From assembly GCF_024171785.1 (NCBI RefSeq), contig NZ_JAMTCK010000003.1, positions 434,001-498,000 of the forward strand: a stretch of 64,000 bases of DNA, in the 5' to 3' direction. The position numbers and the translations under genes were made by a program. The stretch comes from Goodfellowiella coeruleoviolacea (GTDB lineage Bacteria; Actinomycetota; Actinomycetes; Mycobacteriales; Pseudonocardiaceae). This document shows positions 24,696 through 33,575 of the stretch, piece by piece (position 1 is the first letter of the stretch; each line of letters opens with the position of its first letter). The notes under the pieces are model-generated. The model saw only the letters and a program-made list of their open reading frames with translations. It searched no databases and had not been told where the DNA came from.

Positions 24696-25562
24696 GTGCA
24701 ATTACTGCGCCTCGGAGCCGTCGGTGCCGAGCAACCCGCCGTCCGCACCGCTGATGGCACCGTCTTCGATCTGCGGCCCCTCACCGAGGACATCACCGGC
24801 GCCTTTCTCGCCGACAACGGCATCGCCCGGGTCCGCGCCGCACTGGACGCCGGTGACCTGCCCGTGCTCGCCGATCCCGGCGACGGATCGGGTCAGCGCC
24901 TGGGCGCGCCGCTGGCCAACCCCGGCAAGATCGTGTGCATCGGGCTGAACTACCGCGACCACGCCGAGGAGACCGGCGCGGACCTGCCCACCGAGCCGGT
25001 GCTGTTCCTGAAGACACCGGACACCGTGGTCGGCCCCCACGACGAGGTGCTGGTGCCGCGCGGCTCGGTCAAGACCGACTGGGAGGTCGAACTCGGGGTC
25101 GTCATCGGCCGCACCGCGCGCTACCTGGACTCGGCCGAGGCCGCCCTCGACCACGTGGCCGGCTACGTGATCTGCCACGACGTGTCCGAACGCGCCTTCC
25201 AGGCCGAGCGCGGCGGCACCTGGGACAAGGGCAAGAACTGCGAGACGTTCAACCCGATGGGCCCCTACCTGGTGCCGGCCGAGGACGTGGCCGACCCGCA
25301 GCGGCTGGGCCTGCGGCTGTGGGTCAACGGCGAGATCAGGCAGAACTCCAGCACCGCGCAGATGATCTTCCCGGTGGCCGAGATCATCCGGTACCTGAGC
25401 CAGTTCATGGTGCTCCGCCCCGGTGACGTGATCAACACCGGCACACCGGCCGGGGTGGCCCTCGGCCAGCCGGAGCCCAAGCCCTACCTACGCGCGGGAG
25501 ATGTCGTGGAACTCGAAATCGACGGACTCGGTCGGCAGCGCCAGACGTTCGGGCAGGCCTGA
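24696..25562 (+). CDS. FAH-family hydrolase, probable 2,4-diketo-3-deoxy-L-fuconate hydrolase
   Basis: A 288-residue fumarylacetoacetate hydrolase family enzyme. The core begins [14 protein letters not shown] near residue 79. Metal ligands lie in the typical [11 protein letters not shown] block, and the family ends with [16 protein letters not shown] and [18 protein letters not shown] 24696 follows GAGGAGGAAG. In the oxidative L-fucose route this family cleaves 2,4-diketo-3-deoxy-L-fuconate into pyruvate and L-lactate. The fuconate dehydratase gene beginning one base after its stop supports this assignment. First gene of the fucose operon. Confidence 0.88.
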   Translation: MQLLRLGAVGAEQPAVRTADGTVFDLRPLTEDITGAFLADNGIARVRAALDAGDLPVLADPGDGSGQRLGAPLANPGKIVCIGLNYRDHAEETGADLPTEPVLFLKTPDTVVGPHDEVLVPRGSVKTDWEVELGVVIGRTARYLDSAEAALDHVAGYVICHDVSERAFQAERGGTWDKGKNCETFNPMGPYLVPAEDVADPQRLGLRLWVNGEIRQNSSTAQMIFPVAEIIRYLSQFMVLRPGDVINTGTPAGVALGQPEPKPYLRAGDVVELEIDGLGRQRQTFGQA

Positions 25563-25563
25563 G

Positions 25564-26874
25564 ATGGCCCACATCACCGGCGTCGACGTGCTCGACGTCC
25601 GCTTCCCCACCTCGCGCGAGCTGGACGGCTCCGACGCGATGAACCCCGACCCCGACTACTCGGCCGCCTACGTGGTGCTGCGCACCGACGAGGGCCCGGA
25701 CGGCCACGGCCTGGCCTTCACCATCGGCCGGGGCAACGACGTGCAGGCCGCCGCCATCCACGCGCTGGCCCCGCACCTGGTCGGCCGGCCGGCCCCGGTG
25801 GACGCGACCGCGCTGGCCGCGCTGTCCAGCGACCTGGTCGGCGACTCGCAGCTGCGCTGGCTCGGCCCGGAGAAGGGCGTCATGCACATGGCCATCGGCG
25901 CGGTGGTCAACGCCGCCTGGGACCTGGCCGCCCGCACCGCCGGCCTGCCGCTGTGGCGGTTCCTGGCCACCATGACGCCCGAGGAGATCGTCGGGCTGGT
26001 CGACTTCAGGTACCTGTCCGACGTGCTCACCCGGGACGAGGCACTGGACATCCTGCGCGCCGCCGAACCGGGCCGGGCCGGGCGGATCGAGCACCTGCTC
26101 GCCAACGGCTACCCGGCCTACACCACCTCACCGGGCTGGCTGGGCTACTCCGACGAGAAGCTGGCCACCCTGGCCGGCCAGGCCGTGGCCGACGGCTTCA
26201 CCATGATCAAGCTCAAGGTCGGCGGCGACCTCGACGACGACATCCGCCGGATGAAGCTGGCCAGGCAGGTCGTCGGCGACTCGGTGCGCATCGCCGTGGA
26301 CGCCAACCAGCGCTGGGACGTGGACACGGCCGTGCGGTGGATGACCGCGCTCGCCCCCTACCAGCCCTACTGGATCGAGGAACCCACCTCGCCCGACGAC
26401 GTGCTCGGCCACCAGGCCATCGCCGAGGCCATCCGGCCGATCAAGGTCGCCACCGGCGAGCACGTGCAGAACCGGGTGATCTTCAAGCAGCTGCTCCAGG
26501 CCGGCGCCATCGACGTGCTGCAGATCGACGCCTGCCGGGTCGGCGGCGTCAACGAGAACGTGGCGATCCTGTTGCTGGCCAAGAAGTTCGGCGTCCCGGT
26601 GTGCCCGCACGCCGGCGGGGTCGGGCTGTGCGAACTGGTCCAGCACCTGGCCATGTTCGACTACGTCTCGGTGTCGGCCAGCACCGAGAACCGGGTCGTC
26701 GAGTGGGTCGACCACCTGCACGAGCAGTTCGTCGACCCGGCGGTGGTGCGCGACGGCCACTACCTGGCCCCGACCGCGCCCGGGTTCTCCGCGCGGTTCA
26801 CCGACGACACCCTGGCCAACTACCGCTACCCGGACGGTCCAGTGTGGACGGAACAGAACGCGGAGGGGCGATGA
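25564..26874 (+). CDS. L-fuconate dehydratase (enolase superfamily)
   Basis: A 436-residue enzyme matching the L-fuconate dehydratase (FucD/ENOSF1) group in length and sequence. The N-terminal capping domain starts [30 protein letters not shown], a signature of this group. Catalytic KLKVG lies near residue 217; metal ligands follow in [19 protein letters not shown] and ATGEHVQNR; the late [14 protein letters not shown] and [11 protein letters not shown] blocks complete the barrel. It dehydrates L-fuconate to 2-keto-3-deoxy-L-fuconate. ATG 25564 is the start; the frame is open upstream inside the previous gene. The stop overlaps the next start (ATGA). Confidence 0.92.
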   Translation: MAHITGVDVLDVRFPTSRELDGSDAMNPDPDYSAAYVVLRTDEGPDGHGLAFTIGRGNDVQAAAIHALAPHLVGRPAPVDATALAALSSDLVGDSQLRWLGPEKGVMHMAIGAVVNAAWDLAARTAGLPLWRFLATMTPEEIVGLVDFRYLSDVLTRDEALDILRAAEPGRAGRIEHLLANGYPAYTTSPGWLGYSDEKLATLAGQAVADGFTMIKLKVGGDLDDDIRRMKLARQVVGDSVRIAVDANQRWDVDTAVRWMTALAPYQPYWIEEPTSPDDVLGHQAIAEAIRPIKVATGEHVQNRVIFKQLLQAGAIDVLQIDACRVGGVNENVAILLLAKKFGVPVCPHAGGVGLCELVQHLAMFDYVSVSASTENRVVEWVDHLHEQFVDPAVVRDGHYLAPTAPGFSARFTDDTLANYRYPDGPVWTEQNAEGR

Positions 26875-27668
26875 CGGCCACGGGTGAGACGGCCGCGAGC
26901 ACACCGGGCGCGGCCAGCGCGCGCGACTTCGCCGGGCTGGTGGCCCTGGTCACCGGTGGCGCGTCCGGCATCGGCCACACCACGGCCGCGCTGCTCGCCG
27001 CGCGCGGCGCCAGCGTGGCCTGCCTGGACGTCAACGCCGACCGGGTGAGCGCCCCACTGGTGGGCATCACCTGCGACGTCACCGACGACGCCAGCGTCCG
27101 CGCGGCCGTGGCCGCGGTGGTGGAGCGGTTCGGCCGGCTGGACATCGTGGTCAACAACGCCGGGATCGGCGCACAGGGCGACGTGGCCGCCAACGACGAC
27201 GCCGAGTGGGCGCGGGTGCTGGACGTGAACGTGGTCGGCATGGCCAGGGTGACCAGGGCGGCCCTGCCGCACCTGCGGCGCTCACCGGCGGCGGCCGTGG
27301 TCAACACCTGCTCGATCGCGGCGTGGGCCGGGCTGCCCCAGCGCGCGCTGTACTCGGCCAGCAAGGGCGCGGTGTACGCGCTGACCCTGGCCATGGCCGC
27401 CGACCACGTGCGGGAGGGCATCCGGGTGAACGCGGTCGCCCCGGGCACGGTGGACACCCCGTGGGTGGGCCGGCTGCTCGACGCGGCCGACGACCCGGCG
27501 GCCGAGCGGGCCGCGCTGGAGGCGAGGCAGCCCCTCGGTCGGCTGGTGGCCGCGGACGAGGTGGCCGCGGCCATCGCCTACCTGGCCAGCCCGGCCGCCG
27601 CGTCGACCACGGGCACGGTGCTCGGCGTGGACGGCGGCATGCACGGCCTGCGGATTCGGCCGCGGTAG
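26871..27668 (+). CDS. SDR dehydrogenase, probable 2-keto-3-deoxy-L-fuconate dehydrogenase
   Basis: A 265-residue classical short-chain dehydrogenase. The cofactor motif VTGGASGIG lies near residue 27, an acidic residue follows strand 2 (CLDVNAD), suggesting NAD preference, NNAG is near 94, and the catalytic tyrosine and lysine are in YSASKG with Ser in NTCSIAAW. It overlaps the dehydratase stop by four bases. The operon order hydrolase-dehydratase-SDR fits oxidation of 2-keto-3-deoxy-L-fuconate to the 2,4-diketo acid. L-fucose dehydrogenase activity is the alternative, but the aldo/keto reductase at 32354 fits that step. Confidence 0.86.
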   Translation: MTATGETAASTPGAASARDFAGLVALVTGGASGIGHTTAALLAARGASVACLDVNADRVSAPLVGITCDVTDDASVRAAVAAVVERFGRLDIVVNNAGIGAQGDVAANDDAEWARVLDVNVVGMARVTRAALPHLRRSPAAAVVNTCSIAAWAGLPQRALYSASKGAVYALTLAMAADHVREGIRVNAVAPGTVDTPWVGRLLDAADDPAAERAALEARQPLGRLVAADEVAAAIAYLASPAAASTTGTVLGVDGGMHGLRIRPR

Positions 27669-27671
27669 CAG

Positions 27672-27862
27672 GGGCGGGAGCTGGAGGAACGCGGATCGGT
27701 CGGGTTGTCGGGCGGGAGCTGGAGGGACGCGGATCGGCCGACCTGTCGGGTGAGAGCTGGAGGAACGCGGATCGGCCGGTGTGTCGGCCGGGAGCTGGAG
27801 GGACACCGTTCGGCCGGTGTGCCGGGCGGAGAGCTGGAGGGACACCGTTCGGCCGGTTCGCC
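27672..27862. repeat. 38-bp tandem repeat array (5 units) in fucose operon
   Basis: Five contiguous units of 38, 38, 38, 38 and 39 bp (27672, 27710, 27748, 27786, 27824), followed by a partial unit. Core: GGGAGCTGGAGG(A/G)AC, then GCGGATCGG in units 1-3 or ACCGTTCGG in units 4-5. They fill most of the 230-bp gap between the SDR gene and the binding-protein gene. Contiguous units without spacers rule out CRISPR. Each unit carries GGAGG-type sequence, and the last is followed by GGAACGAG before the next ATG. Confidence 0.85.
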
Positions 27863-27898
27863 GGGCGAGAGCACGAGATCACCGAATCGAGGAACGAG

Positions 27899-28936
27899 AT
27901 GAAGCGTCGCAGCATCCTCACCGCCGCGGTCTGCCTGGCGCTCGCCGGCACGCTCTCGGCCTGCGGTGGCGGAGCCGGTGCCGGCAACGGCAGCGGGGTC
28001 GGGCCGATCGGCATCGACTTCCCGCGGGCCGACACCGACTTCTGGAACTCCTACAACACCTACGTGCCCAAGTTCGGCACCGAGTTGGGCATCAACCTGA
28101 TGCAGCCGACCAACTCGCAGAACGACGTGGCCAAGCTGGTCGCCAACGTGCAGGCGATGACCAGCCAGGGTGCCAAGGCCGTGGTGATGGCGCCGCAGGA
28201 CACCGGCGCGATCGCCACCACCCTGCAGCAGTTGGAGCAGAAGAACATCCCGGTGGTCAGCGTGGACACCCGCCCGGACAAGGGCAAGACCTACATGGTG
28301 GTCCGGGCCGACAACCGCGCCTACGGCGAGCAGTCGTGCAGGTTCCTCGGTGAGAAGCTCGGCGGGCAGGGCAAGGTCGTCGAGTTCCAGGGCTCGCTGT
28401 CCTCGGTGAACGGGCGAGACCGGTCCGAGGCGTTCGAGGCGTGCATGAAGCAGAACTACCCGGGCATCACCGTGTTCGCCGAACCCACCGACTGGGAGGG
28501 CGCCAAGGCCGCGGCGGCCCTGCAGACCCGGCTCACCCAGCACCCCGACATCAAGGGCATCTACATGCAGGCCGGCGGCGCGTTCCTGGCGCCCACCCTG
28601 CAGGTGTTGAAGTCCACCAACCACCTGCTGCCGGCGGACGACCCGAACCACATCGTGATCGTGTCCAACGACGGCATCCCCCAGGAGTACGAGTCGATCC
28701 GCAAGGGCGAGATCGACGCCACCATGTCCCAGCCCGCCGACGGGTACGCCAGGTGGGCGCTGTACTACGCCAAGGCCGCGGTGGAGGGCAGGACGTTCAG
28801 CCCCGGCCCGACCGACCACGACAGCACCATCGTGGACGTGGGTGGCGGCCGCCTGGAGGACCAGCTGCCCACCCCGCTGGTGACCAAGGACAACGTGGAC
28901 GACCCCAACCTGTGGGGCAACCAGGTGGGCAAGTGA
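27899..28936 (+). CDS. sugar-binding lipoprotein of RbsB type
   Basis: A 345-residue periplasmic-binding-protein (family 4) lipoprotein, ATG 27899. The signal peptide ends TLSAC (Cys22), then a Gly-rich linker, then the mature fold: IGIDFPRADTDFWNSY, KAVVMAPQDTGAI, IPVVSVDTRPDKG, GIYMQAGGAF and VIVSNDGIPQEY, all typical RbsB blocks. It delivers sugar to the permease at 30581. The surrounding pathway genes make L-fucose the likely ligand. It is separated from the upstream SDR gene by a 38-bp tandem repeat. Confidence 0.92.
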   Translation: MKRRSILTAAVCLALAGTLSACGGGAGAGNGSGVGPIGIDFPRADTDFWNSYNTYVPKFGTELGINLMQPTNSQNDVAKLVANVQAMTSQGAKAVVMAPQDTGAIATTLQQLEQKNIPVVSVDTRPDKGKTYMVVRADNRAYGEQSCRFLGEKLGGQGKVVEFQGSLSSVNGRDRSEAFEACMKQNYPGITVFAEPTDWEGAKAAAALQTRLTQHPDIKGIYMQAGGAFLAPTLQVLKSTNHLLPADDPNHIVIVSNDGIPQEYESIRKGEIDATMSQPADGYARWALYYAKAAVEGRTFSPGPTDHDSTIVDVGGGRLEDQLPTPLVTKDNVDDPNLWGNQVGK

Positions 28937-30591
28937 TGAGCACCGCCACCGACCTGCCCCCGGCCGCGGGCGTCCGGTTGGCCGTCCAGGCGCACGGCAT
29001 CACCAAGCGCTACGGGAGGACCGTGGCGCTCAACCAGGCCAAGATATCCATTGTGGACGGTCAGACGCACGGGCTGGTCGGCCGCAACGGCGCGGGAAAG
29101 TCCACTTTGGTCTCGATCCTCACCGGGTTGCAGGCGCCGGACGAGGGCACGGTGGCCTTCGGCGGCGAGCCGGCGCCGCCACTGGGCGACCGGGACGCCT
29201 GGCGCGGCCGGGTGGCCTGCGTCTACCAGAAGTCCACCATCATCCCCGCGCTCACCGTGGCCGAGAACCTGTTCATCAACCGGCAGTCGCTGACCGGCGG
29301 CTCGCTGATCAACTGGGGCCGGATGCGCCGCAGGGCCGGTGACCTGCTCGCCGAGTACGGGGTGCTGGTGGACCCGGCCAGGCCGGCCGCGGAACTGACC
29401 GTGGAGCAGCGGCAGCTGGTGGAGATCGCCAGGGCACTGTCGTTCGGCGCCCGGTTCATCATCCTGGACGAGCCCACCGCCCAGCTCGACGCCGCCGCCA
29501 TCGACCGGCTGTTCGCCCGGATCAGGGCACTCCAGCACGCCGGGGTGACGTTCCTGTTCATCTCGCACCACCTGCGGGAGGTCTACGAGATCTGCCAGAC
29601 CGTCACCGTGTTCCGCGACGCCAGGCACATCCTGACCAGCCCGGTCGCCGACCTGTCCCAGGACCGGCTGGTCGACGCCATGACCGGGGAGGCGGTCGGG
29701 CTGCGCCAGGTCGCCGACCGCCCGGCCGTGCCCGACTCGGCGCCCGCAGTGCTCGCGGTCAGCGGGCTCGGTCTGGCCGACCAGTTCACCGACGTCGACC
29801 TCACCGTGCGGCGGGGCGAGGTGGTGGGCCTGGCCGGCTCGGCGAGCAGCGGCAAGGTCGCGGTGGGCGAGGCCGTGGTCGGCCTGCGCCGGCCGGACAC
29901 CGGGGAGGTGCGGGTGGCCGGGCAGCTGATCCGGCCTGGCAGCGTGCCGCACGCGCTGGCCGGCGGCATCGGGTTCGTGCCGGAGGACCGGCACAGGGAG
30001 GGCCTGGTGCCGCTGCTGAGCGTGGCCGAGAACGGCACCATGACCATCGCCGACCGGTTCGGCAGGTTCGGGGCGATCGCGCCAGGACGCCGCCGCGCCG
30101 CCGCCCAGCGGTTCATCACCGACCTGGCCGTCAAGACCGACGGGCCGGACCAGCCGGTGGCCGGGCTGTCCGGCGGCAACCAGCAGAAGGTGGTGATGGC
30201 CAGGGCACTGGCCAACGACCCGGTGGTGCTGGTGCTGATCAACCCGACCGCCGGGGTGGACGTGCGCTCCAAGGAGACCCTGCTCGACGTGGTCGACCAG
30301 GCCGCGGCCAGCGGCACCGCGGTGGTGATCGTCTCCGACGAGTTGGACGACCTGCGCCCGTGCGACCGGGTGCTGGTGATGTCCCACGGCCGCGTGGTGC
30401 GCACCGTGGCCAGGGGGTGGACGGACAACGAGCTGGTGGCCGCCATCGAGGGCATGACCGCCCAGTCGGCAGGCCAGCCAGGTGGGGGTTCCGACGCGGG
30501 TTCGGGCGGGAGTCCGGCCGGGGCCGCGGACGTGAACGTGGACGCGGACGTGAGTGCGGACGAGAGTTCGGGTGAGAACAGTGGTGTCTGA
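28936..30591 (+). CDS. RbsA-type sugar ABC ATPase with altered second domain
   Basis: A 551-residue double ATPase for the fucose importer; ATG 28936 overlaps the previous stop by one base. Domain 1 has Walker A GRNGAGKST (48-56), an LTVEQRQ signature and a normal IILDEPTAQLD Walker B. Domain 2 has GSASSGKV near 300 (the usual S/T after K is V), a good LSGGNQQKV signature near 410, but its Walker B reads VLVLINPTAGVDV, so the catalytic aspartate-glutamate pair is lost. Such asymmetric use of two sites is known in the family, though a missing DE here is unusual. The last ~50 residues are a disordered Gly/Ala/Asp-rich tail. Confidence 0.9.
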   Translation: MSTATDLPPAAGVRLAVQAHGITKRYGRTVALNQAKISIVDGQTHGLVGRNGAGKSTLVSILTGLQAPDEGTVAFGGEPAPPLGDRDAWRGRVACVYQKSTIIPALTVAENLFINRQSLTGGSLINWGRMRRRAGDLLAEYGVLVDPARPAAELTVEQRQLVEIARALSFGARFIILDEPTAQLDAAAIDRLFARIRALQHAGVTFLFISHHLREVYEICQTVTVFRDARHILTSPVADLSQDRLVDAMTGEAVGLRQVADRPAVPDSAPAVLAVSGLGLADQFTDVDLTVRRGEVVGLAGSASSGKVAVGEAVVGLRRPDTGEVRVAGQLIRPGSVPHALAGGIGFVPEDRHREGLVPLLSVAENGTMTIADRFGRFGAIAPGRRRAAAQRFITDLAVKTDGPDQPVAGLSGGNQQKVVMARALANDPVVLVLINPTAGVDVRSKETLLDVVDQAAASGTAVVIVSDELDDLRPCDRVLVMSHGRVVRTVARGWTDNELVAAIEGMTAQSAGQPGGGSDAGSGGSPAGAADVNVDADVSADESSGENSGV

Positions 30592-31591
30592 AACGCCGAT
30601 CCAGGCCACCGCCGGCCCAGCCAGGCAGCGACTGTCCCTCGGCCGGTTCCGCGATCTCGCGCTGGTGCCGGCGATCCTGGTGCTGATCGTGGTCGGCGCA
30701 CTGGTCGACCCGGTGTTCCTGAGCAGCGCCAACCTGATCAACGTGTTGCAGCAGCAGACCGAGTTGAGCCTGCTGGTGCTGGCCGAGTCGCTGATCCTGA
30801 TCGCCGGCAAGTTCGACCTGTCCCTGGAGTCCACGGTCGGGCTGGCGCCGGCGCTGTCCGTGGCGCTGATCATCCCGGCGGCCAGTCACGGCCTCGGCAC
30901 GGAACTGCCGGCGTGGACGGCGGTGCCGATCTGCCTGCTGATCGGCATGGCGGTCGGCGCGTTCAACGGGTTCCTGATCCTCAAGCTCAAGCTGTCCGCG
31001 TTCATCGTCACGCTGGGCATGCTGATCGTGTTGCGCGGCCTGCAGATCGGGTTCACCGGCGGCCAGAACCTGTTCGACCTGCCGTTGTCGTTCACCTACC
31101 TGGGCAGCGCGCAGTGGCTGGGCCTGCCCGCGTCGGTGTGGCTCGCGGTGGTCGCGTTCGCGCTGGGCATCGTGCTGCTGGCCTACTTCCGGCAGGGGCG
31201 CGCGCTGTACGCGATCGGCGGCAACGTGGACGCGGCCAGGGCGGCCGGCATCCGCACGGACCGGGTGGTGTGGACCGTGCTGGTGCTCGGCGGGCTGATC
31301 GCCGCGCTGGCCGGCCTGCTGATGACCGGGCGGCTGGGTTCGGTGGCCGCGGCCCAGGGACAGAACATGATCTTCACCGTGTTCGCGGCCGCGGTGATCG
31401 GCGGGGTCAGCATGGACGGCGGCAAGGGCACGCTGTTCGGCGCGCTGTGCGGCGTGCTGGTGCTCGGCCTGATCCAGAACATCCTGACCCTGGGCGGCGT
31501 GTCGGCCCAGTGGATCCAGGCCATCTACGGCGTGATCATCCTGGTCGCGCTGATGCTGGCCCGGCTGACCAGCGGAAAGGCGCAGGATTGA
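30581..31591 (+). CDS. RbsC-type sugar ABC permease
   Basis: A 336-residue permease of the ribose/galactose (CUT2) type with about eight to ten membrane segments. Recognisable blocks are GKFDLSLESTVGLAPALS, GAFNGFLILKLKLSAFIVTLGMLIVLRGLQ, ALYAIGGNVDAARAAGI (contact loop with the ATPase) and VIGGVSMDGGKGTLFGALCGVL. It overlaps the end of the ATPase gene by 11 bp; the start may be GTG 30581 or GTG 30584. It completes the importer. Confidence 0.92.
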   Translation: MVSETPIQATAGPARQRLSLGRFRDLALVPAILVLIVVGALVDPVFLSSANLINVLQQQTELSLLVLAESLILIAGKFDLSLESTVGLAPALSVALIIPAASHGLGTELPAWTAVPICLLIGMAVGAFNGFLILKLKLSAFIVTLGMLIVLRGLQIGFTGGQNLFDLPLSFTYLGSAQWLGLPASVWLAVVAFALGIVLLAYFRQGRALYAIGGNVDAARAAGIRTDRVVWTVLVLGGLIAALAGLLMTGRLGSVAAAQGQNMIFTVFAAAVIGGVSMDGGKGTLFGALCGVLVLGLIQNILTLGGVSAQWIQAIYGVIILVALMLARLTSGKAQD

Positions 31592-32004
31592 CGGACCGGG
31601 AGCGGGGCGGGGACCGGGACTGCGACTGGGACCGGGAGTGGGGTCGGGGCCGGGGCGGCGACCGGGGCGGGGACCGCGGCCGGCGCTGGGGGCGGGGACG
31701 AACCCGGGGCCAGGGGCGGGCCGTGGTGCCGCGGGATCGTGGGTGGGGCTGGTGACGGCTCCCCTGGGCACACCCCCACCCGCCCTGGGGGGCGACCCCG
31801 CGACCAGCCTATCCACCCCCACCCCCACCGGCCAGGGTTCGCCGTGCGGCTGTGGACAACCCCGGTGCCTGTGGACAAGTCGGTCACCGATCGGGTGAAA
31901 AACACCGGGCGGGGCCTCGGCTGTGCTAGCAGCCGCGCTGCCGGCGAACCGCGCCACCGCCCCGGCACACCACCGACCAGCAATCCACCAGGGAGGAACG
32001 GCCA
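31592..32004. other. G-rich low-complexity intergenic region
   Basis: No gene. From about 31597 to 31740 the plus strand is a run of GGGAC/GGGGC words (at least ten separate G-tracts of three to five), able to form G-quadruplex structures. The second half (31840-31990) is ordinary spacer leading to the mutarotase gene and includes the AT-richer GGTGAAAAACACC, a possible promoter area. Confidence 0.55.
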
Positions 32005-32316
32005 GTGGAGACCGTCGCGCTGCACACCAGGCTCAAGCCGGGCCGGGAAACCGACTACGACCGGGTCCACGCGCGCATCCCGGTCGAACTGGACGAGGCG
32101 CTGCGCGCGGCCGGGGTGCGGTCCTGGCGGATCTGGCGCAGCGGCCAGGACCTGTTCCACGTGGTCGAGTGCGACGACTACGCGCGGATGCGCCAACACC
32201 TGCGGGACCACCCGGCGAACGTGCCCTGGCAGGCCACCATGGCCGACCTGCTCGACGTGGCCGACGACTACTCCGGCAGCCGGCCCGACGTGAAGCTCGT
32301 CTGGGAACTGCCGTGA
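32005..32316 (+). CDS. L-rhamnose/L-fucose mutarotase family protein
   Basis: A 103-residue protein of the RhaM (DUF718) family that interconverts alpha and beta anomers of 6-deoxy sugars. Typical sequence: an N-terminal HTRLKPGRETDYDRVHARIP, WRIWRSGQDLFHVVECDDY in the middle, and a late VWELP end. GTG 32005 has AGGGAGGAA upstream. In this cluster it supplies the beta-anomer for the dehydrogenase encoded 37 bp downstream. Small dimeric beta-barrel fold expected. Confidence 0.88.
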   Translation: METVALHTRLKPGRETDYDRVHARIPVELDEALRAAGVRSWRIWRSGQDLFHVVECDDYARMRQHLRDHPANVPWQATMADLLDVADDYSGSRPDVKLVWELP

Positions 32317-32353
32317 CCGGCCGCCGGGACCACGGCACCAAGGAGGCACACCA

Positions 32354-33475
32354 GTGACCAGTTCGGGCGGTCAACCCCGGCGCACCCGGCTCGGGCGGTC
32401 CTCGGTCGAGGTCACCGCGCTCGGCCTGGGCACCGCGCCGATCGGCAACCTCTACCACGAAGTGTCCGATGTGGACGCGCAGCAGGCGGTGGCCGAGGCG
32501 TGGGCGGCCGGCGTCCGCTACTTCGACACCGCTCCGCACTACGGCCTGGGCCTGGCCGAACGGCGCCTCGGCGCGGCACTGGCCGGCCTGCCCAGGGCCG
32601 AGTACGTGGTGTCCACCAAGGTCGGCCGGCTGCTGGAACCCGCCAACCCTCCCGACCCCGGCGCCCCGGCCAGCCGCGACGACCTGGCCGGCGGTGGGTT
32701 TGCCGTGCCGTCGGCCGCCCGCCGGGTCTGGGACTTCAGCGCGGCCGGGGTGCGGCGCTCGCTGGCCGACTCGCTGGACCGGCTCGGGCTGGACCGGGTG
32801 GACGTGGTGCTGCTGCACGACCCGGACGACCACTGGGCGCAGGCCGCTGGCGAGGGTTTTCCCGCCCTGGCCGAACTGCGCGACCAGGGCGTGGTCGGCG
32901 CGATCGGCGTGGGCATGAACCAGTGGCGGATGCCGGCCCGGTTCGTCCGGGAGACCGACATCGACGTGGTGATGCTCGCCGGTCGGCACACCCTGCTGGA
33001 GCAGACCGCGCTGGCCGAGTTCCTGCCGCTGTGCCTGGAGCGCGGCGTGTCCGTGCTGGCCGCGGGCGTGTTCAACTCCGGGCTGCTGGCCAGCCCCGAG
33101 GTGCCGGACAACGCCAAGTACGACTACGCCGACGCCCCGCCCGAACTGGTGGCCAGGGCGCGGCGGATCGCCGAGGTGTGCGCCCGGCACGGGGTCACCC
33201 TGCCCGGCGCGGCCATCCAGTTCCCGCTGGGGCACCCGGCGGTCGCGGCCGTGGTGATGGGCTGCCAGGACGGCGAGCAGGTCCGGCGGAACGTGGACCT
33301 GTTCACCGAACCGGTACCGGCGGAGCTGTGGGCGGACCTGCGCGCCGAGGGACTGCTCGACCCGGACGCGCCCGTGCCCACGACCACTGCGCCCACGACC
33401 ACTGCGCCCACGACCACTGCGCCCACGACCACCGCGCCCACGACCACCGCGCCCCCTGACCCGCCGACCCCCTGA
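32354..33475 (+). CDS. aldo/keto reductase, probable L-fucose dehydrogenase
   Basis: A 373-residue aldo/keto reductase barrel enzyme. It starts RRTRLGRSSVEVTALGLGTAPIGNL, with YFDTAPHYGLGLAERRLG near residue 55 carrying the catalytic Asp and Tyr, followed by STKVGRLL and the VDVVLLHDPDDHW segment. Close in style to D-threo-aldose/L-fucose dehydrogenases. It would oxidise L-fucose to L-fucono-lactone. GTG 32354 has AAGGAGG upstream. The last ~35 residues are a five-fold TTTAP repeat plus a proline end, unusual for a cytosolic oxidoreductase. Confidence 0.88.
   Translation: MTSSGGQPRRTRLGRSSVEVTALGLGTAPIGNLYHEVSDVDAQQAVAEAWAAGVRYFDTAPHYGLGLAERRLGAALAGLPRAEYVVSTKVGRLLEPANPPDPGAPASRDDLAGGGFAVPSAARRVWDFSAAGVRRSLADSLDRLGLDRVDVVLLHDPDDHWAQAAGEGFPALAELRDQGVVGAIGVGMNQWRMPARFVRETDIDVVMLAGRHTLLEQTALAEFLPLCLERGVSVLAAGVFNSGLLASPEVPDNAKYDYADAPPELVARARRIAEVCARHGVTLPGAAIQFPLGHPAVAAVVMGCQDGEQVRRNVDLFTEPVPAELWADLRAEGLLDPDAPVPTTTAPTTTAPTTTAPTTTAPTTTAPPDPPTP
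33377..33451. repeat. 15-bp tandem repeat at 3' end of aldo/keto reductase gene
   Basis: Five contiguous copies of CCCACGACCACTGCG (the last two with CCGCG), encoding the PTTTA repeats at the protein end. Confidence 0.85.
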
Positions 33476-33575
33476 CCTGCCGCCCCCTGAGCCCGACCCG
33501 CCGACCCGCGCAAGACCCACCGAACCCGCACGACCCGTTGACCCGCCGCGGACCCGCGCTGGGAAGGAGACCGGG

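Noticed and set aside
27672-27862. Possible CRISPR array
   Set aside because: Units abut each other without unique spacers, units are unequal in sequence, and no cas genes are present.
31592-32004. Coding frames through the G-rich spacer
   Set aside because: Products are DRDWDRE-like low-complexity runs with no ribosome site, consistent with noncoding repeats.
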